From NCBI GenBank assembly GCA_002405405.1, contig DHLT01000110.1, positions 1 through 12,357 of the forward strand: a DNA stretch of 12,357 nt, in the 5' to 3' direction. A program made the position numbers and the translations under genes. This stretch comes from Ignavibacteria bacterium UBA4661. Lineage in GTDB: Bacteria; Bacteroidota; Ignavibacteria; Kapaibacteriales; UBA4661. Position 1 is the first letter of the stretch. Every line of letters begins with the position of its first letter. Positions 7,204-12,357 of this stretch are shown here, in pieces. The notes under the pieces were generated by a model. The model worked only from the letters and a program-made list of their open reading frames with translations, did no database searches and was not told where the DNA came from.

Positions 7204-8484
7204 ATGAGTGTTCTTGTTGAAAAGATGAATGTCCTTGCCGGACACTTCCGCGAAGAGCGGAAAGCATTGTCGAAAGCCCATGAGGAAACAAAAATCGGAG
7301 AGGTAACAGCCGGTCAAGTTTTGGGAGGTATGCGCGGTATTCCTGCTTTGGTCTGTGATACTTCTTCAGTGAATGCTGATGAGGGGTTGCGGATTAGAAA
7401 TATTCCCATTCTCGATTTGACGACAAAATTGCCGGAAGAGATTTTTTGGTTGTTGCTGACGGGTGAGCATCCTACTTCGGCTGAAGTAGAAGAGTTGCGC
7501 GCAGAATTTGCAAACCATGCTGATATTCCCGACTATGTGTTTGATGTGCTGAAAGCAATGCCGGCAGATTCACATCCAATGACGATGTTTTCAACGGCAG
7601 TCCTTGTGATGGGGCGCGAGTCAAAATTCCGCAAGCAGTATGATGAGGGATTAGGGAAAAATGATTTATGGAAGCCGATGTTAGAAGATTCCATCATTCT
7701 TCTCGGACGCATCACCGGTATTGCTGCGGCAATTTATCGCTTGAAGTTTCGCGATGGTTCGCGTATCGCACCGGATCCATCCTTGGATTGGGGCGCGAAT
7801 TATGCGAAAATGCTCGGCGTAAGTGATAATCCGAAATTTACAGAGTTGATTCGTATGTACTTAGTATTGCACTCCGATCACGAAGGTGGCAATGTCAGTG
7901 CAATGACGGGCAACACGGTATCTTCTGCATTGTCGGATATCTACTATTCGATTTCTGCGGCACTCAATGGTTTGGCAGGTCCGCTTCATGGCTTGGCAAA
8001 TCAAGAATGCTTGGCTTTTGTCATGGAAATTTACGAGCATTTCAAAGGCGTTCCTTCGGATGAAGATCTGAAAAAATTTGCGTGGGATCGCTTGAATAGC
8101 GGGCAAGTTATTCCGGGTTATGGCCATGCGGTACTTCGTGTGGAAGACCCGCGTTTTACGGCGTTCTATAACTTTGGTAAAGCAAACATCGACACTACGC
8201 AAGACCCCATTTTTGGTATTGTGGACGCACTCTATAAAGTGATTCCGGGTGTGCTCACGGAGCAAGGTAAAGCAAAAAATGTCAAGCCGAATGTTGATGC
8301 CGCATCAGGTTCGTTGTTGTATCATTTTGGTTTGAAAGAATATGACTTCTACACCGTGATGTTTGGCGTATCGCGTGCAATGGGCATTTGTGCACAAGTC
8401 GTGCTTGCTCGTGCGGCAGGCAATGGCTTGATTCGTCCGAAAGGATTGACCACACCGCAACTCAAAAAACTGCTTGGGGCATAA
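7204..8484 (+). CDS. gltA: Citrate synthase, eukaryotic/mitochondrial-like type
   Basis: A 426-residue cytoplasmic enzyme that condenses acetyl-CoA with oxaloacetate to citrate. It resembles the mitochondrial branch, not the hexameric GltA of Escherichia coli: blocks such as LHSDHEGGNVSA, ALNGLAGPLHGLANQE, PGYGHAVLR and FGVSRAMG are near-copies of those in animal enzymes. Compared from memory with pig citrate synthase, the active-site residues line up with a constant offset: His226/His238, His262/His274, His308/His320, Arg317/Arg329, and after a two-residue shift Asp365/Asp375, Arg391/Arg401, Arg411/Arg421. All are present, so it should be active. The usual NVDAHSG motif reads NVDAASG here. 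The ATG at 7204 is the natural start; no Shine-Dalgarno precedes it. A candidate promoter and a 15-bp repeat array lie upstream and a strong terminator follows, so it is probably transcribed alone. The symbol is by function only. Confidence 0.95.
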   Translation: MSVLVEKMNVLAGHFREERKALSKAHEETKIGEVTAGQVLGGMRGIPALVCDTSSVNADEGLRIRNIPILDLTTKLPEEIFWLLLTGEHPTSAEVEELRAEFANHADIPDYVFDVLKAMPADSHPMTMFSTAVLVMGRESKFRKQYDEGLGKNDLWKPMLEDSIILLGRITGIAAAIYRLKFRDGSRIAPDPSLDWGANYAKMLGVSDNPKFTELIRMYLVLHSDHEGGNVSAMTGNTVSSALSDIYYSISAALNGLAGPLHGLANQECLAFVMEIYEHFKGVPSDEDLKKFAWDRLNSGQVIPGYGHAVLRVEDPRFTAFYNFGKANIDTTQDPIFGIVDALYKVIPGVLTEQGKAKNVKPNVDAASGSLLYHFGLKEYDFYTVMFGVSRAMGICAQVVLARAAGNGLIRPKGLTTPQLKKLLGA

Positions 8485-8509
8485 GTTCTCTTAGTACTAA
8501 TAGACGCAA

Positions 8510-8546
8510 AACAAAGCCGCACTCCTTTATGAGGTGCGGCTTTGTT
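8510..8546 (+). terminator. Rho-independent terminator of citrate synthase, abutting the next start codon
   Basis: AACAAAGCCGCAC (8510-8522) and GTGCGGCTTTGTT (8534-8546) are perfect 13-bp inverted repeats around an 11-base loop; the loop could close further by pairing CTC with GAG. The stem is GC-rich at the top, flanked by A's on the left and T's on the right, and starts 26 bases after the citrate synthase stop. By symmetry it could act in both directions. Unusually, the right arm ends at 8546 and the next gene's ATG begins at 8547. Confidence 0.85.
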
Positions 8547-9674
8547 ATGAAGATTCACTTTTTCCTTCCATTTCTTTTACTGCTCATGATTAGTATTCAA
8601 GGAACATTCTCCGCATTAGATGAAGGTAAGATGGTTTTCCGTGTTACAAATCCACTAACGGGCAATCCAGTGTTGTTGCAGGAATTAACCATGCTCAACG
8701 GTGAGTTTTCGATTGATATTGAGCGGTTTTTTCCGTGCTTCATGGTTATTGTACTTGCTGAGAGCGGTGGGTCTTTTCAAATGACATACTTCTTTATCGA
8801 CAGCGATGACGCTGTTCGCTTAGAAGGAGAAGATTTTGAGCATTGCACCATAACAAGCGGAGCAATGCAAGCACAGCATACTATTTTTCAAAACAGCATC
8901 GCTGAGTACGAGCGTGAACTGAGTGATCTACATAAACTACGACAGTTTGGTGATACCTGGAGGTCGCTGACGATGGAAGAAGCTCAACCGATAAGAAAGG
9001 CATTGCAGAAAAAAATTATTGCATGTATAGTGGAGCATATTCAACTGTATCCGAACGAATTGTATTCGGCGTATCTCCTCCATGAACGGAGACTTCTTCT
9101 CCCCGACGATGAGCTTCGTGCCTTGTATGCTACTCTCTCGACTGAAGTACAAGAGTCGGTATTTGCGTACAGCGAGCGACATCGTTTTCAGTACGCCCCA
9201 ACATTGCAAGATAGAGATGAATTTGTTGATGGTCCGCATTACGATATTCATGGAGTGGAGCAATCAATTTCCTCTGTGCGCAATAAAGAGCGGTACACCA
9301 TTCTCCACTTTTGGAATTCAAGTCCACGTACCAGTGAACAAATCCACATGGTCAAGAATATTCACCAACGCTTCACCAACGACAATGTGCATTTGGTAAG
9401 TATTGGAATAGATGATAACAAAGAATTGTGGAAAGAATCGATTGAAAAGTATGGCATGAATTGGACGCATCTGAATGATTTTTATGGTGTGAACACTCAT
9501 TTTGCCACTATGTACCAACTACATTCAGTCGCTTCTGTCATTCTGCTTATTGATCACATAACCAATAAGATTACTTATCAGGGATTATTAGGTCTTAAAT
9601 CAGCCGAAACTGAATCTACACTTGCAAAGAGTATTTATGGCGATGTAAGGGCGAATCTTCCACAGAGTGCGTAA
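8547..9674 (+). CDS. Exported TlpA-like thioredoxin-fold protein lacking the catalytic cysteines
   Basis: A 375-residue protein with a signal peptide at about 1-23 (cleavage near TFSA). The layout is that of Bacteroidota TlpA/AhpC-like proteins: an N-terminal beta domain similar to DUF4369 (about 25-110; FRVTNPLTGNP, ITSGAMQAQHTIFQ), a helical linker (about 115-215), and a thioredoxin-like domain (about 235-360; YTILHFWNSSP, VHLVSIGIDDNKELWKESI, VILLID). Normal members have a WCxxC site after the first strand; here the site reads W256-N-S-S-P-R-T-S and the whole domain contains no cysteine. The cis-proline position also seems replaced (Ser330). It is therefore unlikely to be a disulfide oxidoreductase and may have a binding or structural role. 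ATG 8547 gives a clean signal peptide; an in-frame ATG at 8529 would add six residues. The long open extension upstream of 8529 overlaps citrate synthase and is not used. Confidence 0.82.
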   Translation: MKIHFFLPFLLLLMISIQGTFSALDEGKMVFRVTNPLTGNPVLLQELTMLNGEFSIDIERFFPCFMVIVLAESGGSFQMTYFFIDSDDAVRLEGEDFEHCTITSGAMQAQHTIFQNSIAEYERELSDLHKLRQFGDTWRSLTMEEAQPIRKALQKKIIACIVEHIQLYPNELYSAYLLHERRLLLPDDELRALYATLSTEVQESVFAYSERHRFQYAPTLQDRDEFVDGPHYDIHGVEQSISSVRNKERYTILHFWNSSPRTSEQIHMVKNIHQRFTNDNVHLVSIGIDDNKELWKESIEKYGMNWTHLNDFYGVNTHFATMYQLHSVASVILLIDHITNKITYQGLLGLKSAETESTLAKSIYGDVRANLPQSA

Positions 9675-9782
9675 TCCTTATCTCGAAAGTGTCGTCTGTA
9701 CAAGGCATTTGAGTGTGATGTTATACATTTCGCTATTTTTCATCTGTGCAATGTTCTTCTCTTCACTTCACTTCTCTCACGA

Positions 9783-10910
9783 ATGCCTATGCTGAATCGC
9801 TCTCTGCCATTCTCAACCCGAACGATTACGTTCTTGATAGTCGTGGTTGTCTTCTTCGCTCAAAGTATGGTTAGTCTGCAAGCGCAGATTGTTCCCTTGT
9901 GGATGCGCTATCCGGCTTTGTCGCCCGATGGTTCAACGATTGTGTTTTCTTATCGAGGCGATTTGTACCGTGTTCCGTCGCAAGGTGGGCAAGCAATACC
10001 ACTTACTGTTCACGAAGGACACGAAACCAATCCTGTGTGGAGTCATGACGGTAAGATGATTGCCTTTGCAAGTGATCGCTATGGTAATTATGATGTTTTT
10101 GTTATGCCGGCAAGCGGTGGCGAAGCAAAGCGATTAACAGCGCACTCTGTCAATGATATTCCGTATGATTTTACAGCCGATAATTCTGCCGTGCTTTTCG
10201 GAAGCGGTCGGCATACAGTCGCCAGCAATGTGCGGTTTCCTTCCGGTCGATTTCAGCAATTGTACAAGGTTGATGTACGTGGTGGCAAAAGTATTCTGCT
10301 GAGTGCTGTTGGCATGGAATGGGCAAAGATCAATACAAAAGGTACTGCTATCGTCTATCAAGATCGCAAAGCCGAAGATCCTTGGCGCAAGCATCATGTG
10401 TCGTCTGTTGCACGTGATATGTGGCAGTGGGATATTTCCACGAACACCTACACCAAACTCAGTGCATTCGAGGGGGAGAATCGTGAGCCGGTGATTGCCT
10501 CCGATGACCAGCGTGTATTCTTTTTAGCAGAAAACAAAGGGGCGCAGAATATCTATGTCAAACCACTTTCCGGTGGTACACCAAAGCAACTAACAACCTT
10601 TGCAAATCATCCTGTGCGTCATCTTACACGGTCGAATGATAACACGCTGTGCTTCTCGTGGAATGGTGAAATCTATACGATGAAGGAAGGAGCTGCACCA
10701 AGCAAAGTTGCAATCACGATTGCCGGTGATGTTCGCAGTGGTACGGAGCGCACCATCTCGATAGCAGAGGGTATCAGCGAAGCTGTGCTTGCACCGAATG
10801 GCAAAGAGGTTGCATACGTCGTGCGCGGTGAAGTGTTCGTTGCCAGCATTGATGGGCAAATGACCAAGCGCATTACTAATACCGCTTATCAAGAGCGTAT
10901 GGTTGCGTAG
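9783..10910 (+). CDS. Tricorn protease homolog, N-terminal part, ended by a premature TAG
   Basis: This is the first 375 residues of a Tricorn-type (S41 family) peptidase, which normally degrades oligopeptides. A signal peptide covers about 1-35 (cleavage after LQA), pointing to a periplasmic or exported enzyme, unlike the cytoplasmic archaeal Tricorn. Residues about 36-330 form the first TolB-like beta-propeller, with PD40-type repeats such as YPALSPDGSTIVFS, NPVWSHDGKMIAFAS and GENREPVIASDDQRVFF, and the family landmark DRKAEDPWRKHHVSSVARDMW. The second propeller begins after about 330. TAG at 10908-10910 stops translation at residue 376 in the middle of a repeat, but the same frame continues as clear Tricorn sequence to the window end. 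Taken alone this product lacks all catalytic domains. ATG 9783 is used; ATG 9789 would also keep the signal peptide. The 108 bp upstream show no convincing promoter or Shine-Dalgarno. Confidence 0.85.
   Translation: MPMLNRSLPFSTRTITFLIVVVVFFAQSMVSLQAQIVPLWMRYPALSPDGSTIVFSYRGDLYRVPSQGGQAIPLTVHEGHETNPVWSHDGKMIAFASDRYGNYDVFVMPASGGEAKRLTAHSVNDIPYDFTADNSAVLFGSGRHTVASNVRFPSGRFQQLYKVDVRGGKSILLSAVGMEWAKINTKGTAIVYQDRKAEDPWRKHHVSSVARDMWQWDISTNTYTKLSAFEGENREPVIASDDQRVFFLAENKGAQNIYVKPLSGGTPKQLTTFANHPVRHLTRSNDNTLCFSWNGEIYTMKEGAAPSKVAITIAGDVRSGTERTISIAEGISEAVLAPNGKEVAYVVRGEVFVASIDGQMTKRITNTAYQERMVA
10908..10910 (+). other. In-frame TAG splitting the Tricorn gene
   Basis: The codon falls directly before SPDSKTLYYSAERH, at the position where PD40 repeats usually carry an aromatic residue. 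Other repeats of this protein read VWSHDGK, RWSPDGA and KWTADGK, all with TGG. The bases TAG-TCG-CCC-GAC here parallel TGG-TCG-CCC-GAT at 11214-11225. A single G-to-A change from TGG would explain the stop: a real nonsense mutation, a sequence error, or less likely a recoded codon. Confidence 0.9.
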
Positions 10911-10967
10911 TCGCCCGACAGCAAAACGCTCTACTATTCTGCCGAGCGTCATCAGAGTTGGGATATT

Positions 10968-12357
10968 ATGCGCGCTACCATGACTCGCAAAGAAGAGCAG
11001 TATTTCTATGCTTCGACTGTTCTCCGCGAAGAGCCGGTTATTGCTACCGACAAAGAAGAATTTCAACCCGTCATTTCGCCTGATGGCAAAGACATTGCGT
11101 ATCTCGAAGAGCGCAACATTCTCCGCGTGTATAATCTTTCGACCAAACAGACGCGAACTATTATTCCTCAGGGACAGATTTTCAGTTACCTCGATGGCGA
11201 TCAACAGTATCGATGGTCGCCCGATGGGGCATATCTTGCTTTGACGCATGGTCGCGGTCAGGTGTCGGTGCTTTTTCCAACGGACATTGTTGTGTATAAA
11301 GCCGATGGATCAGACACAAAAAGCCTGAATCTCACGATGAGTGGCTTTAGCGAATCGAACCCCAAATGGACTGCTGATGGCAAAGCATTGCTCTGGACAT
11401 CTGATCGTGAAGGCAAGCATTCCTTGGCATATCGAGGTTCTGCGGAGCTTGATGTGTATGCCATGTTTTTCGATCAAGCAGGATATGATCGTTTTCGCTT
11501 AACGAAAGATGAATTCACCTTGCTCAAAGAGCGCGAAGACAAAGAACGTAAAGATTCAGCCGGAAAAAACGCGACCGTTAAATCAAACAGTAAAACTGTG
11601 ATTACTCGCAATGACGAACGCAAAGTACGCTTGAGATTGGGGGCAATGACGATCTACGCGTATGACCTTGCACCAAGCGGTGATAAACTCTATGTTATGG
11701 CGGTCTTGGAAAAAGGATTGGACATCCTTGTGGTGGACACACGCACCAAAGAAGTTCGTGTTTTGGCAAAGCTTGGTGCAAATGCAGGTACGATGCAGCT
11801 CAGTACTGATGGTAAATTTTTAGCTGTTCTTGCTGACGGACGTTTAAGTAAAGTCGATGCAGAATCCGGCAAGGCAACACCGATTGTTACTCGTGGCGAA
11901 ATGACGCTCAATGCTGTGGCAGAGCGTGAATATATTTTCGACCATGCGTGGCGACAAGTCAAAAAGAAATTTTACGACCCTGCATTACATGGCGTTGATT
12001 GGAATTTCTATCGAACAGAGTACAAGCGATTTCTACCACATATTTCTAACAACTATGATTATCAAGAATTGTTGTCAGAAATTTTGGGAGAATTGAATGC
12101 TTCGCATACCGGCGGACGCTATTCACCACAACTGCAAAATCCTGACGTTACGGCATCGTTGGGAATACTCATGGATGAAACTTATCAAGGTGCAGGATTG
12201 AAAGTTACCGAAGTCCTTGCAGGTGGTCCATTGGATAAAGCAGAGAGTACTTTGCGAGCGGATTGTATCATCGAAAAAATTGATGGCGAAGAAATACCGA
12301 CGAATGCTGATTGGGCTGTGTTGTTGAATCGCAAGGCTGATAAACATGTTTTATTAA
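10968..12357 (+). CDS. Tricorn protease homolog, downstream part (same frame after the TAG; runs off the window)
   Basis: The frame is open from 10911 to the last base, at least 482 codons, with no frameshift. ATG 10968 is the first start after the TAG and is the coordinate given; the true gene is more likely one unit from 9783. The segment completes the second beta-propeller (RWSPDGAYLALTH; NPKWTADGKALLWTSDREG; then a charged segment KEREDKERKD that bacterial Tricorn homologs often carry). From about 11916 comes the C1 helical domain (AWRQVKKKFYDPALHGVDW), including ELNASH at 12090-12107, whose Ser-His (774-775 in the full frame) matches Ser745-His746 of Thermoplasma Tricorn. A PDZ domain begins near 12150 (LGILMDETYQGAGLKVTEV, GGPLDKA). 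The serine-nucleophile C2 domain lies beyond the window, about 200 residues short of the family length. Without readthrough this part has no signal peptide. Confidence 0.85.
   Translation, partial: MRATMTRKEEQYFYASTVLREEPVIATDKEEFQPVISPDGKDIAYLEERNILRVYNLSTKQTRTIIPQGQIFSYLDGDQQYRWSPDGAYLALTHGRGQVSVLFPTDIVVYKADGSDTKSLNLTMSGFSESNPKWTADGKALLWTSDREGKHSLAYRGSAELDVYAMFFDQAGYDRFRLTKDEFTLLKEREDKERKDSAGKNATVKSNSKTVITRNDERKVRLRLGAMTIYAYDLAPSGDKLYVMAVLEKGLDILVVDTRTKEVRVLAKLGANAGTMQLSTDGKFLAVLADGRLSKVDAESGKATPIVTRGEMTLNAVAEREYIFDHAWRQVKKKFYDPALHGVDWNFYRTEYKRFLPHISNNYDYQELLSEILGELNASHTGGRYSPQLQNPDVTASLGILMDETYQGAGLKVTEVLAGGPLDKAESTLRADCIIEKIDGEEIPTNADWAVLLNRKADKHVLL

Noticed and set aside
8388..8546. Upstream open extension of the TlpA-like gene into citrate synthase
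   Set aside because: It would overlap 97 bases of citrate synthase and the terminator, and would bury the clear signal peptide that starts at 8547.
10908..10910. TAG as a generally reassigned sense codon
   Set aside because: waaA (475-477) and the membrane protein (2405-2407) end at TAG with natural C-termini, and no second internal TAG occurs in a gene here. One site cannot support recoding.
10590..11249. 219-codon open frame on the minus strand, antisense to the Tricorn gene and spanning the TAG site
   Set aside because: It is a shadow of strongly coding sequence on the plus strand: the opposite strand shows clear Tricorn repeats throughout, and the antisense product has no recognisable features.

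Overview
The window looks like ordinary chromosomal housekeeping and secretion territory from an outer-membrane bacterium of the Bacteroidota/Chlorobiota (FCB) lineage, perhaps close to Kapaibacterium or Ignavibacteria; the phylum-level placement is inference. The support is: two exported enzymes end in type IX secretion (T9SS) type A sorting domains; there is a Kdo transferase for LPS; there is a TlpA-like protein with the N-terminal layout common in Bacteroidota; there is a bifunctional phosphoglucose/phosphomannose isomerase; Shine-Dalgarno sequences are mostly weak; and one TAnnTTTG-type -7 element is present.

Layout. 1-492 (+): C-terminal half of a bifunctional PGI/PMI, cut by the window edge. 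475-1776 (-): waaA (kdtA), overlapping the isomerase gene tail to tail by 18 bp. 1880-2407 (+): an unrecognised four-helix membrane protein, divergent from waaA. 2468-4951 (+): secreted M14 zinc carboxypeptidase with a T9SS tail. 5068-7005 (+): secreted endonuclease/exonuclease/phosphatase-fold protein with a T9SS tail. 7006-7203: intergenic region with three tandem 15-bp repeats and a candidate promoter. 7204-8484 (+): citrate synthase of the eukaryotic/mitochondrial-like type. 8510-8546: strong hairpin terminator touching the next start codon. 8547-9674 (+): exported TlpA-like thioredoxin-fold protein without cysteines in that fold. 9783-12357 (+): Tricorn-type peptidase (TolB-like propeller, second propeller, C1, PDZ; the catalytic C2 domain lies beyond the window), interrupted by an in-frame TAG at 10908-10910.

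How the genes fit together. The isomerase and citrate synthase are cytoplasmic central metabolism and WaaA builds the LPS inner core. The carboxypeptidase, the nuclease-like protein and the Tricorn homolog are exported degradative enzymes, which suggests scavenging of peptides and possibly nucleic acids or phosphate esters. Apart from the possible membrane-protein/carboxypeptidase/nuclease run on the plus strand, I see no tight operon. No RNA genes, insertion sequences, CRISPR arrays, phage genes or defence modules were seen.

No clearly new multi-gene system is visible. The points most worth checking are the premature TAG in the Tricorn gene, the cysteine-less thioredoxin fold, the terminator that embraces the next gene's start region, and the 15-bp repeats upstream of citrate synthase.
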